From assembly GCF_017744695.1 (NCBI RefSeq), contig NZ_JAGIAS010000004.1, forward strand, positions 79,303 through 143,302: 64,000 nucleotides of DNA, written 5' to 3'. The stretch is from Dyadobacter sp. (lineage in GTDB: Bacteria > Bacteroidota > Bacteroidia > Cytophagales > Spirosomataceae). Numbering within the stretch: position 1 is the first letter of the stretch; each line of letters begins with the position of its first letter. The notes beneath the pieces are model-generated. The model did no database searches. It was not told the DNA's origin and saw nothing but the letters and a program-made list of their open reading frames with translations. The position numbers and the translations under genes were made by a program. Of the stretch, positions 1 through 9,705 are shown in pieces.

Positions 1-2
1 AC

Positions 3-215
3 GAGCCGGGTTATGACTATGGTTACCGGCATGGTTACAGGCACTATCATGCTCCCCCGCCGCCGCCAGTAGTAGTGGTGAGACCGGCACCGCCGCGGGT
101 CATTTATGCCGACCGCCACAGGTACCGTCGGCACGACGACCGCGCTTACCGCAAACAATACCGCCACAACGACCATTACGGAAACAATGGCCGCCATCGC
201 GGACACAGACGATAA
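3..215 (+). CDS. 3' end of a His/Arg/Tyr-rich protein (partial, starts before window)
   Basis: Frame 3 reads EPGYDYGYRHGYRHYHAPPPPPVVVVRPAPPRVIYADRHRYRRHDDRAYRKQYRHNDHYGNNGRHRGHRR then TAA at 213-215. Confidence 0.6.
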   Translation, partial: EPGYDYGYRHGYRHYHAPPPPPVVVVRPAPPRVIYADRHRYRRHDDRAYRKQYRHNDHYGNNGRHRGHRR

Positions 216-296
216 TTGAATACCTTTAGATAAAAAAGGCCCGATACTGTGCATTTAGCCACTTTTATCTGGCCTTTTCTTTTTATTTTGCAGTTT

Positions 297-1946
297 ATGG
301 ATATACTTGATGTACTGAAAACCAATGCCGGATTACATCCCGACAAACTTGCCTACGGCTATATTGGCAAAGAGGGTGAAATAACCGAGCAGCTTCATTA
401 TAATGAACTTCATCAGCGTGTACTGGCCGCATCTCATCTGCTGAGCGCCAAGTTTCCCGTCAACGCCAGGGTGATCCTCTTGCTCCCCGCGGAAGCTGCT
501 TTCGTCTGTTCGTTCCTGGGTGCTTTGCATGCGGGAATTGTTGCGGTTCCTACACCCATCAGCTATTCCGAACCCGGAATAAACCGCATTCTGAGCATTA
601 TGCGTGACTGTACGGCTTCCGGGATCATTACCAATACGAAAACCTATAAAATGCTGTTTCAGCGGAAAAACGACGCTTCTTCCACATTACAGGAATACGA
701 CGCAGAGTGGGTTTTCACCGACGACCTGATGACGGCACCAGCCGCACCCGGTGCCATCCGCCGGCATAAAGAATCGACTGAAACAGCCTATTTACAATAT
801 ACCTCCGGCTCAACCAGCCAGCCCAAGGGTGTGATGATCAGCCACGCCAACCTGACGGCTAACCTCCGCGCCATCAATAATTGCTTCGGACGCACGGCGG
901 ACGATACGTCGGTTACCTGGTTACCGCATTACCATGACATGGGGCTCGTGGACGGACTTCTCTCCCCGCTCTTTACCGGCGGTACCGGCTTTGTAATCTC
1001 CCCACTGCTGTTTATTACCAAACCTGCATTGCTGCTGCAAACGATCAGCACATACCAGGCCGGATTTTGCGGCGGGCCAGGCTTCGGACTTGACCATTGC
1101 CTCGCACGCATTCCCCAGGAACAGCTGGATGCACTGGATCTGAGCTCCCTACGCGTCCTCTATGTGGGTGCAGAACCAATCCGGATCTCGACCCTCGAAA
1201 GATTCGCTGCTGCGACACAGGCTGCCGGTTTTAAGAAAAACAGTCTCGTTCCGTCCTACGGTCTCGCCGAAGCTACGCTGGCCGTCAGTCTGCATTTGAA
1301 CGGCACACCCACTACCTATCGCAAATTGAGCGATTCCAAGGAAGTAGTGGCATGTGGTCCTCCTGTGGAATTTACCCGGGTATCGATCGTTGGCCCTGCC
1401 AGCAACCTAAGTTTACCAGAGGGGGAAGAAGGAGAGATATGGGTAAAAAACGATGGCATAGCAGCAGGTTATTGGGAAAAACCCGATGCAACCAAAGCTA
1501 CTTTCCAGGCTTACACCAGCGACGGTGAAGGCCCTTATTTGCGGACTGGGGATTTAGGCTTTATGGAGAATGGCCTTCTTTTTATCACCGGGCGTACTAA
1601 AGAACTGATCATCATTCGCGGCGTCAACTATTATCCGCAGGACATTGAAGAGGTCGTAAGCGAAAGCCATCCCGATATCCAGCCTAATGCCGCTGCGGCA
1701 TTCTCGGTCGAGACAGACCAGGGTGAAGCACTGATGATCGTAAGCGAAGTGCGGAGGGTTGCGCAAACACCGGATGACGAGAAGATCATCAAAAACAAAA
1801 TGGCACAGAGCGTCGGATTGGCATTTGGGCTTATTCCGCATGAAATCGTGCTGATCCAACCGGGCAAACTACCCAAAACATCGAGCGGCAAGATCCAGCG
1901 CCTGAAGGCCCGCGAGCTATTCGCCAAAAAGAGTTTTGTAGATTAA
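297..1946 (+). CDS. fatty acyl-AMP ligase (FAAL) / AMP-binding enzyme
   Basis: ORF 249..1946; ATG at 297 (MDILDVL) preferred over the GTG at 249. AMP-binding motif YTSGSTSQPKGV, FAAL-like WLPHYHDMGLVDGLL, C-terminal KTSSGKIQR. Confidence 0.88.
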   Translation: MDILDVLKTNAGLHPDKLAYGYIGKEGEITEQLHYNELHQRVLAASHLLSAKFPVNARVILLLPAEAAFVCSFLGALHAGIVAVPTPISYSEPGINRILSIMRDCTASGIITNTKTYKMLFQRKNDASSTLQEYDAEWVFTDDLMTAPAAPGAIRRHKESTETAYLQYTSGSTSQPKGVMISHANLTANLRAINNCFGRTADDTSVTWLPHYHDMGLVDGLLSPLFTGGTGFVISPLLFITKPALLLQTISTYQAGFCGGPGFGLDHCLARIPQEQLDALDLSSLRVLYVGAEPIRISTLERFAAATQAAGFKKNSLVPSYGLAEATLAVSLHLNGTPTTYRKLSDSKEVVACGPPVEFTRVSIVGPASNLSLPEGEEGEIWVKNDGIAAGYWEKPDATKATFQAYTSDGEGPYLRTGDLGFMENGLLFITGRTKELIIIRGVNYYPQDIEEVVSESHPDIQPNAAAAFSVETDQGEALMIVSEVRRVAQTPDDEKIIKNKMAQSVGLAFGLIPHEIVLIQPGKLPKTSSGKIQRLKARELFAKKSFVD

Positions 1947-2040
1947 TATCGGTTACTTAAAAAGCCGCCTAATTTTTTTAAAAACCTGCGAAAGTACTAT
2001 TTTCACGTAACATTCATTGCTTGTTACAAACTTTAACTAA

Positions 2041-2289
2041 ATGAGTAAAACATTTACCGAAATTTCCGGCTGGATAGTTGAGCGTATCGCTCACCATGCG
2101 GAAATAGACCCTTCCGAAGTCGATCTCGACGCTGAAATCATCGATTACCGATTGGATTCCCTTCTTATGGTCGATATCACAACCGAGTTGCAGGAATGGC
2201 TCGGGGTCGAGCTAAGCCCTTCCATTTTCTGGGAAATGGGCACTATCAATGCAACCACTCAATGGATTGTAGAAAACCAGGAGGCTTAA
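2041..2289 (+). CDS. acyl carrier protein (stand-alone, phosphopantetheine site)
   Basis: 82 aa, DYRLDSLLMVDIT motif with the attachment Ser, acidic helical ACP-like sequence. Confidence 0.88.
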   Translation: MSKTFTEISGWIVERIAHHAEIDPSEVDLDAEIIDYRLDSLLMVDITTELQEWLGVELSPSIFWEMGTINATTQWIVENQEA

Positions 2290-2293
2290 AGGG

Positions 2294-3679
2294 ATGCTGG
2301 CCTTTTCCATCCTGGCATACCTGCTGGCAAACCTGGGAATAGGCCTCTGGGCCTCCAAAAGAATCACTACTACCCAAGACTTCGTGTTGGCAGGGCGCCA
2401 GCTACCACTGATCCTCGCGGCTTCGGCAACTTTCGCCACGTGGTTCGGGTCGGAAACCATTATGGGTGCCCCAACCGAGTTTGTCGAACACGGCGTGTTG
2501 GGTATTATCGAGGACCCGTTTGGCGCTTCGCTGTGCCTTTTCCTGGTGGGCCTGTTCTTTGCCCGGCGGTTTTACAAAATGAATATTATCACATTTTGTG
2601 ACTTTTTCAGGATCCGCTACGGCGGCCATGCCGAACTGCTCTCTGCCATTCTCATTATTCCGTCCTATTTCAGCTGGATAGCCGCGCAGTTGCTGGCTAT
2701 GGGCATTGTACTGAAAGTCGTGCTGGGCTGGTCGCTGCTGGTGTGTATTCTGGCAAGTTCTTTCGTCGTGATCCTGTATACGATCTGGGGTGGGATGTGG
2801 TCGATATCGATCACTGATTTTATCCAGACGATCATGATCATCGTAGGCCTGCTCATAGTGGCGGCGGTATTATATAAGGAAGTAGGAGGTTTTCAGCCGC
2901 TGCTGGACGCTGCCCCAACCGGCTTTTTTCGCTTCTTCCCTGAAAATACACTCAAAGGCCACCTCGAGTATTTTGCAGCCTGGATCACCATCGGTCTCGG
3001 CTCGATCCCGCAGCAGGATGTTTTTCAAAGGGTCATGTCCGCCAAATCGGCCAAAGTGTCGGTACAATCGACGCTGCTTTCATCGTTCATGTACCTCACC
3101 ATTGCCCTACTACCTCTCTTCATAGGACTTTGCGGGCACCATCTGTACCCCGGCGAAGAACAGCACGGCCAGATGATCATCCCCAATATGGTCCTGAAAC
3201 ACATGAACCTGCCGCTTCAAATCCTGTTTTTCGGCGCGCTGGTTTCGGCGATTCTCAGCACGACGAGTAGTGCTATTATGGCTCCCGCCGTTGTTTTGGG
3301 GGAAAATATTTTCAAATACTTCAACCCGGATCTCGACGACAAGCACCTGCTGAAAATCATTCGCATGGGCATTATCGGCATCACGGCCGTCTGCATTTTC
3401 ATGGCTGCGACCCGGGAAAGCATTTTCGAGCTCGTGGCAGAGTCGTCCGCGTTCAGCCTCGTTTCATTGTTTGTCCCACTGGCTGCGGGGCTCTACTGGA
3501 AATCCAGCAATACCCTGGGCTGCATGCTATCCATGGTCGTCGGACTGGCGGTATGGCTGTTTTGCGTTTTCATTGAAACCGAATATCCCGCCCTCGTTTA
3601 CGGACTACTCGCAAGCTTTGGGGGTATGTTAGTCGGGTGGATTTGGGGAAAAAGTAGTCGGGCGCCGGGCATATCCTGA
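2294..3679 (+). CDS. sodium:solute symporter (SSS family)
   Basis: 461 aa, many TM segments, SSS-like N terminus (GLWASKRITTTQDFVLAGRQLP); starts 4 nt after the ACP stop. Confidence 0.88.
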   Translation: MLAFSILAYLLANLGIGLWASKRITTTQDFVLAGRQLPLILAASATFATWFGSETIMGAPTEFVEHGVLGIIEDPFGASLCLFLVGLFFARRFYKMNIITFCDFFRIRYGGHAELLSAILIIPSYFSWIAAQLLAMGIVLKVVLGWSLLVCILASSFVVILYTIWGGMWSISITDFIQTIMIIVGLLIVAAVLYKEVGGFQPLLDAAPTGFFRFFPENTLKGHLEYFAAWITIGLGSIPQQDVFQRVMSAKSAKVSVQSTLLSSFMYLTIALLPLFIGLCGHHLYPGEEQHGQMIIPNMVLKHMNLPLQILFFGALVSAILSTTSSAIMAPAVVLGENIFKYFNPDLDDKHLLKIIRMGIIGITAVCIFMAATRESIFELVAESSAFSLVSLFVPLAAGLYWKSSNTLGCMLSMVVGLAVWLFCVFIETEYPALVYGLLASFGGMLVGWIWGKSSRAPGIS

Positions 3680-3684
3680 GGTAA

Positions 3685-5559
3685 TCAGGCCGTCTCGGCC
3701 TCGGCTTTACGGTCCCAACCTGCAAGCGCATTTAAATGCACCGCATCCCTGTCGGCCTGCATGATCATTTCCAGTTCTTCCATGTGTTGCCGCGCCGCAT
3801 GAATGTATTCCTCGTCGTTCCGGATGCTCGACAAATGCTTCAAAGTCCGTTCGTCGTGGACAAAGAACGTCTTCGCCATGCGCGTCGCCTCATGCGCGCG
3901 ATGCCCGAGCAATTTCAATGCATCCACACCCAACCGGAGGCTCGTATCGAACGTCTCCCGGTAAATATGCATCATACCCGCGTTCATGAGATCGTACGCA
4001 TCATTGCGGTTGGTTGAGCGCACGAGCATATGTAGGTGCGGGAAATGTTTTTTCACTGTTTCAATCAATTCCAGCCTCTTTTCCTCGTCACTGATCGCGA
4101 TAATGATCATCTGGGCGCGCCCGGCACCGGCAATATCCAGCAATTCATAGCGGGTAGCATCGCCGTAATACACTTTGAGGCCCATTCGGCGGAGGAAATC
4201 AACATTGTCACTATCATTATCGAGGACCGTCGCCTCCACGCCGTTCGCACGCAAAAAGCGCCCCACGATATTTCCGAAATGGCCATAACCTGCGATAATC
4301 ACCGGGTTATCTTCTTCCTCCACATCACTTGGCCGCTGCGCCGTTTGAAGTCCGGCACTTACGAGGCAGAATCGCGTCAGGATAAACTTCTCATTGACCA
4401 TCATCGCCAGCGGCGTCATTGCCATGCTGATCGCGACCACGGCCGTCATCGTGTCCGAGACTTCTTTTCCCAAAACACCTTCCTGGACCGAGAAGCTAAG
4501 CAATACAAATGCAAATTCGCCGATCTGGCTCAAACCGATGCTGAATATGAAGTTCTGCGCGTTCCGCACTTCGAAGATTTTGCCTAAAACAAAGAGAATA
4601 GCCATTTTCAACAGCATTAGACCTGCTACTAATCCGATGATGAGCAGCGGCTTGGATACTACCAATGAAAAATCAATGGAGGATCCTACTGAAATGAAGA
4701 ACAGCCCCAGTAACAAGCCCTTGAAAGGATCGATAGAACTTTCCAGCTCATGACGGTATTCGCTGTTGGCCAGTACCACGCCAGCAAGGAATGCCCCCAA
4801 TGCGGGGCTAAGGCCCACGGAAGTCATGAGTACGGCAATACCCACCACAAGCAGCAATGCAGTGGCTGTGAACATTTCACGCAACGCGGTACGCGCCATC
4901 ATGCGAAAAACCGGTCGCAGCAGGTATTTCCCCGTCAGCACAATCGCCGAAACCGAAAGCAATACCACGACGGCCTGCTGCCAGGCGGGCAATGCGCTTA
5001 CGAGCGAATCCCCGCCGCCATGCCCGTCAGTCGCTCCTGCATGATCCGCGAGGAGGGGGAACAATGCGAGCATTGGAATAATCGCCAAATCCTGGAACAG
5101 GAGTACGGCGAACGAGCTCTGCCCGGCAACGGTTTTCAGCCAACCCTTTTCATTCAGTGTTTGCATTACAATCGCGGTGGACGACATCGCAATAATCATC
5201 CCCAGCGCGAGCGCCTCCTTCCAGCTTACACCGAATAGCATTGCGGCGCCGGCCACAAGGACGGTCGTCACGCCGACCTGCAATCCGCCCAGCCCGGCGA
5301 TACTCTTGCGCATGCGCCACAGGCGCGAAGGTTCGAGTTCAAGGCCGATGACAAATAGCATCATCACCACACCGAATTCGGCAAAATGCATAATATCCTG
5401 ACCTTCCATCCCTATGAACTTCAGGCCGGCCGGGCCGATGATCACCCCGGCAACCAGGTAACCCAACACCGATCCCAACCCCAGCCGTTTGGCAATCGGG
5501 ACCATTACCACCGCAGACGCGAGGTATATCATTGCCTGAAAAAAGAAGGATTGTTGCAT
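3685..5559 (-). CDS. KefB/KefC-type CPA2 monovalent cation:proton antiporter with TrkA-N/RCK domain
   Basis: N-terminal Na+/H+ exchanger-like domain; C-terminal NAD-binding VIIAGYGHFGNIVGRFL. Confidence 0.92.
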   Translation of the reverse strand: MQQSFFFQAMIYLASAVVMVPIAKRLGLGSVLGYLVAGVIIGPAGLKFIGMEGQDIMHFAEFGVVMMLFVIGLELEPSRLWRMRKSIAGLGGLQVGVTTVLVAGAAMLFGVSWKEALALGMIIAMSSTAIVMQTLNEKGWLKTVAGQSSFAVLLFQDLAIIPMLALFPLLADHAGATDGHGGGDSLVSALPAWQQAVVVLLSVSAIVLTGKYLLRPVFRMMARTALREMFTATALLLVVGIAVLMTSVGLSPALGAFLAGVVLANSEYRHELESSIDPFKGLLLGLFFISVGSSIDFSLVVSKPLLIIGLVAGLMLLKMAILFVLGKIFEVRNAQNFIFSIGLSQIGEFAFVLLSFSVQEGVLGKEVSDTMTAVVAISMAMTPLAMMVNEKFILTRFCLVSAGLQTAQRPSDVEEEDNPVIIAGYGHFGNIVGRFLRANGVEATVLDNDSDNVDFLRRMGLKVYYGDATRYELLDIAGAGRAQMIIIAISDEEKRLELIETVKKHFPHLHMLVRSTNRNDAYDLMNAGMMHIYRETFDTSLRLGVDALKLLGHRAHEATRMAKTFFVHDERTLKHLSSIRNDEEYIHAARQHMEELEMIMQADRDAVHLNALAGWDRKAEAETA

Positions 5560-5570
5560 ATCGGGGGTAT

Positions 5571-6161
5571 TTAGTGTGGAAAAAGTTCGTTCAGATACTC
5601 GACTCCGGCTAACTCTGCAGGGTCGATGCGGTCGTTCACCAGCGCGTCCAGCAGCTCGGCATACTGTTCACCGTAGGCTTTCAATGTGTAATCTTCGATC
5701 GTATAAGTTTCGTGTACGACGAAGGGCGGCAAATAGCCCATCCGGCATAAATAGGCCGTTTGGTTGAATGGCAACAGGTACTGACCGACGGGGAAGCGGT
5801 TATACCCCGACGGGGTGTAGGCATCACGCCCGCCCCCGCACGACACCGCATTGAAGATCTTCTTGCCTTTCAGCGCATGCCCTTTCGGACCGTAGGCCCA
5901 ATTATATTCCAGCACCAGGTCCTGCCACTGTTTCAGGATCGGAGGGCTGCTGTACCAGTAGAATGGATGCTGAAATATGATGATATCATGTTTTGCCAAC
6001 AATTGCTGTTCCCTTTTGATATCTATAAAAAGATCCGGATAATGCTCATACAGATCATTGAAAGTCACTCCCTTTACCTTTCGGGCATACTTTTCCAACG
6101 TTTTTTGCACATTGGACTTGCTATGAGTAGGGTGGGCAAACTGGATCAGAACCTTGGACAT
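5571..6161 (-). CDS. NAD(P)H-dependent oxidoreductase, KefF/KefG-like flavodoxin fold
   Basis: QHPFYWYSSPPILKQWQDLVLEYNWAYG motif; directly upstream of the Kef-type antiporter. Confidence 0.88.
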   Translation of the reverse strand: MSKVLIQFAHPTHSKSNVQKTLEKYARKVKGVTFNDLYEHYPDLFIDIKREQQLLAKHDIIIFQHPFYWYSSPPILKQWQDLVLEYNWAYGPKGHALKGKKIFNAVSCGGGRDAYTPSGYNRFPVGQYLLPFNQTAYLCRMGYLPPFVVHETYTIEDYTLKAYGEQYAELLDALVNDRIDPAELAGVEYLNELFPH

Positions 6162-6184
6162 AATATGGAATTGATGCGAAAAAC

Positions 6185-7204
6185 TTATGGTACCAAAATT
6201 ACGGAACCTGTTGTTTTCCGCGCTTCGAGATCGGCCTGCGCCTGATATGCTTTCGATAATGGATACCGTGTAATAGCCAGCCCTCCGAAAATTCCGCTGC
6301 TGAATGCCTCAAAAGTATCGGCGGCATATTCTTCCAGCACTTCGCGGTCGGTAATGTAAGCGCTGAGCGTCGGGGTTGCCATGACAATGGATTTTTCACG
6401 CAACAATGCGTGATCGATATGCTCGGGCTGGCCCGACGACGATCCGTACAGCACGATTTTGCCGTCTTTCCGGATCACATCCAGCGAATAGCTGAATGTA
6501 TCTTTTCCCACTCCGTCGAACACGACGTCCACACCACGGCCCTCCGTGATTTCCAGTACCGAGTGTACAAATTCCCGGCATTCTGCCAGAAAAACATGGT
6601 CGGCGCCATTCGCCAGCACTACTTCTTTCTTCTCCTCCGAACCCGTCGTACCGATTACCGTCGCCCCAAGTGCCTTGGCCCATTTGGTCACCAGGGTACC
6701 GACACCGCCGGCCGCCGCATGCACCAGTACCACGTCACCCGGCTTAACGGGACTCACAATTTTCACGAGCATCCTGGCGGTAAACCCCTTCACGAGCATG
6801 GCGGCCGCTTCTTCCGATGTGATGTCGTCCGGAATATGGATCAACTGCTGCGTCGATACGACGCGGCTTTCCGCATAGGCGCCGGGAATGAAGTGATAAC
6901 CCACGCGATCGCCGACGTTGAATTCCGTCACCCACGGCCCGACCGCCTCGATGACGCCGGCGGCTTCTACACCCGGCGTGTAAGGAAAGGATTTGACGGG
7001 AAATTTGCCGTCACGGTAATAAGTGTCTACAAAATTCAGACCGATGGCTTCCTGGCGCAGTCTTACCTGTCCCGGGCCCGGCTCTGTGATCGTCTCTCGT
7101 TCGTAACCCAGCACCGAAGGCGCTCCTTGCTTGTAGATTTTTACTATACCCGATTTATTTGCTATTTCTGTAACTAACCCTGACATGTCCGTAAGCATTG
7201 TCAT
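6185..7204 (-). CDS. quinone oxidoreductase (zeta-crystallin-like, MDR family)
   Basis: VLVHAAAGGVGTLVTKWAKALGATVIGT cofactor-binding motif. Confidence 0.9.
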   Translation of the reverse strand: MTMLTDMSGLVTEIANKSGIVKIYKQGAPSVLGYERETITEPGPGQVRLRQEAIGLNFVDTYYRDGKFPVKSFPYTPGVEAAGVIEAVGPWVTEFNVGDRVGYHFIPGAYAESRVVSTQQLIHIPDDITSEEAAAMLVKGFTARMLVKIVSPVKPGDVVLVHAAAGGVGTLVTKWAKALGATVIGTTGSEEKKEVVLANGADHVFLAECREFVHSVLEITEGRGVDVVFDGVGKDTFSYSLDVIRKDGKIVLYGSSSGQPEHIDHALLREKSIVMATPTLSAYITDREVLEEYAADTFEAFSSGIFGGLAITRYPLSKAYQAQADLEARKTTGSVILVP

Positions 7205-7234
7205 TATGGAATGCTTGTTCCATCATTGGACAAA

Positions 7235-7813
7235 TTATTTTTTGATAGATTTTATTAAAAATTCAGCTTGCTGCTGTACCAGCTCCCCATCACCATACAC
7301 CAGGTAAACCTGCCAGAAGCCCGTAAAATTCGACACGACGAAGTTGGCTAGCATTGCGGGGTCTCTCTTACTGCTGATCTCCTCTGCTTTCTGTGCCTTT
7401 TTCAAAAGGTCTTTCAGCAGGGCCGTCAGGTTGGCGGTGTTTTGTTTCAATATGGCATGTACTTCTTCGTCCACGGAACCCAGCTCGAAAGTCGATTTCA
7501 CACCCATGCAGGTCCGTTCCTCCTCCACCGTCCGGCTCGCCGCTTTTTTGATGATCTTTTCGATCGCTTTCATGGGCGACTTCGTCTCCTCCGCCACCTT
7601 CCGGTACTCTTCAAACATGCCTTCGGTATAACTCCTCAGGCATTGCAGAAACAAGCTGTGCTTGTCGCCGTACGTGTCGTAGATACTCCCGCGGTTCAGC
7701 CCCATCGTATCAACAAGGTCTTGCATGGAGGTGGCGTTGTAGCCTTTTTGCCAGAAAAGACATTTCGCCTTTTCCAGCCTCTCTTCCGGTTCGAATGCTT
7801 TGTTGCGTGCCAT
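7235..7813 (-). CDS. TetR/AcrR family transcriptional regulator
   Basis: N-terminal HTH: LFWQKGYNATSMQDLVDTMGLNRGSIYDTYGDKHSLF. Confidence 0.9.
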   Translation of the reverse strand: MARNKAFEPEERLEKAKCLFWQKGYNATSMQDLVDTMGLNRGSIYDTYGDKHSLFLQCLRSYTEGMFEEYRKVAEETKSPMKAIEKIIKKAASRTVEEERTCMGVKSTFELGSVDEEVHAILKQNTANLTALLKDLLKKAQKAEEISSKRDPAMLANFVVSNFTGFWQVYLVYGDGELVQQQAEFLIKSIKK

Positions 7814-7888
7814 GACTATCAGACAATTATTTCAGAACGAACGTTCCAGAATTGACCTATATTCTGATTGTTCACTCAAAAACAAGCC

Positions 7889-8713
7889 TCAGATGATGAA
7901 CTTGGCGACGCCTCCGTCCACCTTCAGGGCAGCGCCGTTCGTCGCCGATGAGAGCGGGCTCGCTACGTAAACCACCAGGTTGGCGATTTCCTCCACCGAT
8001 GCAAACCGTTGCAATAACGAGGTCGGGCGTGCATTTTTGAAAAAATCCTTTTCAGCCTGTTCCGCAGACGTGTTGTTGGCTTCCCCCAGCTGTTTGACAA
8101 AATCGGCAACACCTTCCGACTTCGTCGGCCCCGGCATGACGGTGTTCACAGTAACGTTCGTGCCCTTGGTCAATTCAGCCAAACCGCGGCTTACGGCGAG
8201 CTGCGCGGTTTTGGTAGTACCGTAGTGAATCATTTCCTCGGGAATATTCACGCCCGACTCACTGGAAATGAAGATAATCCTGCCCCAGTTTTTGGCGATC
8301 ATTTTCGGAAAGAAGTGCCTGGCCAGGCGCACTCCGCTCATCACATTCACCTCAAAAAAACGAAACCATTCATCATCCGAAATCTCGGTAAATGGTTTAG
8401 GTTCGAAAATTCCGGCATTGTTGATAAGTATATCGATATCCGGCAACTGTTGCAGCAATGCATTCACTTCTTCCACCTTTGAGAAATCCGCCGCAAAACC
8501 ACTCACATTTGCGCCGGGCGACGACTCGCTGGGCGACGATTCGCCGAGCGACGAATCTTTCAATTTTTGAACCGCTTCTGCGACCTTACTTTCCGAGCGG
8601 CTATTGATGATCACGTGGGCGCCTTCCTTCAATAAACCCTGCGCGATAGCAAAGCCGATGCCTTGTGTAGAACCGCTGATGAATGCAGTTTTCCCGTTGA
8701 GTTTCAAATCCAT
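7889..8713 (-). CDS. SDR family oxidoreductase
   Basis: ISGSTQGIGFAIAQGL, NNAGIFEP, YGTTK motifs. Confidence 0.92.
   Translation of the reverse strand: MDLKLNGKTAFISGSTQGIGFAIAQGLLKEGAHVIINSRSESKVAEAVQKLKDSSLGESSPSESSPGANVSGFAADFSKVEEVNALLQQLPDIDILINNAGIFEPKPFTEISDDEWFRFFEVNVMSGVRLARHFFPKMIAKNWGRIIFISSESGVNIPEEMIHYGTTKTAQLAVSRGLAELTKGTNVTVNTVMPGPTKSEGVADFVKQLGEANNTSAEQAEKDFFKNARPTSLLQRFASVEEIANLVVYVASPLSSATNGAALKVDGGVAKFII
8510..8554 (-). repeat. in-frame 15-bp tandem repeat (3 copies) inside the SDR gene
   Basis: tgcgccgggcgacga / ctcgctgggcgacga / ttcgccgagcgacga; encodes SSLGE-SSPSE-SSPGA. Confidence 0.85.
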
Positions 8714-8826
8714 AAAACTTTGATAATAAGAGCGTAGATGAAAGTTTGACCAGACAGGGCGGGCAACGATTGCAATAATCCCCGGAATCCATAATTTTAT
8801 AACACATCACCTGACAAAATCATCGC

Positions 8827-9705
8827 ATGAGAAACATTTATCTTTTGTTACTATTGCTGCTTTCCCTGGCCACACATGCGCAAGGCCCCCGCGTTCTGAT
8901 CGTCACGGCGCACCCGGATGATGAAACCATGTTTCCAGTGACTGTTTTCAAAATTACCCGTGAATTGAAAGGCTCCGCCGATCTCGTATTGATCACCGAT
9001 GCGTCGGGCGGATACAATGGCCTCGTCGCATCGAGTTACTATGGCCTGAACCTCGTTGATTCAGCCACGGGCAGGAAACATTTGCCCTTAATCCGTAAAA
9101 AAGAGTTGATGGCTTCCGGCGAGGTAATGGGAATCGGCAATTTCTTCTTCCTCGACCAACTCGACGATTACTACAACCGCGACGAAAAGCCCTATTTGCA
9201 AGGCAAAAACTGGGATATTGCGTACGTAGAGAAAAAGCTGGACAACATCCTGGCCAACGGCAACTATGACTTCATACTCTGCCTCATTCCGCACGAGGGG
9301 CAGCATGCACATCATAAAACCGCTTCCATCAGCGCGATACGGGCCGTACAACGTTTTAAAGGCCCTAAAAAACCAATTGTGCTGGGTGGGCAATCTCAAA
9401 ATAAGGGCTATACCTTCCAATTCACCGGACTTGCCGGCTATCCGGAAACCAATGTTCTCAAAACTGCACCCGTATTCGAATTCGACCGCTCTTACAGCTT
9501 CGGAGAGGACAAAAAACACAGCTATATGATTGTTGCCGACTGGGTTAAAGCCGCACACAAATCGCAAAGCGGTGATATGAATCAGGCCATGCACCGGGGC
9601 GACCTCGAAACATTCTGGTATTTCGCGGTCAATGGTGAAAACGGCATTGCCCAAACGAAAGCATTGTTTGATGCATTGAATTCTTCGGGGTATTCCAAAA
9701 AGTGA
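8827..9705 (+). CDS. PIG-L family deacetylase
   Basis: Signal peptide; VTAHPDDETMFPV motif and later HEGQHAHHKT. Confidence 0.9.
   Translation: MRNIYLLLLLLLSLATHAQGPRVLIVTAHPDDETMFPVTVFKITRELKGSADLVLITDASGGYNGLVASSYYGLNLVDSATGRKHLPLIRKKELMASGEVMGIGNFFFLDQLDDYYNRDEKPYLQGKNWDIAYVEKKLDNILANGNYDFILCLIPHEGQHAHHKTASISAIRAVQRFKGPKKPIVLGGQSQNKGYTFQFTGLAGYPETNVLKTAPVFEFDRSYSFGEDKKHSYMIVADWVKAAHKSQSGDMNQAMHRGDLETFWYFAVNGENGIAQTKALFDALNSSGYSKK

Noticed and set aside
249-296. GTG start extending the FAAL by 16 residues
   Set aside because: Hydrophobic MHLATFIWPFLFILQF lies over an apparent hairpin-like spacer (aaaaaaggc/ggcctttt); ATG 297 fits AMP-ligase N termini better.
6410-7177. 255-aa plus-strand ORF antisense to the quinone oxidoreductase
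   Set aside because: His/Arg/Phe-rich shadow translation; the minus-strand gene has clear motifs.
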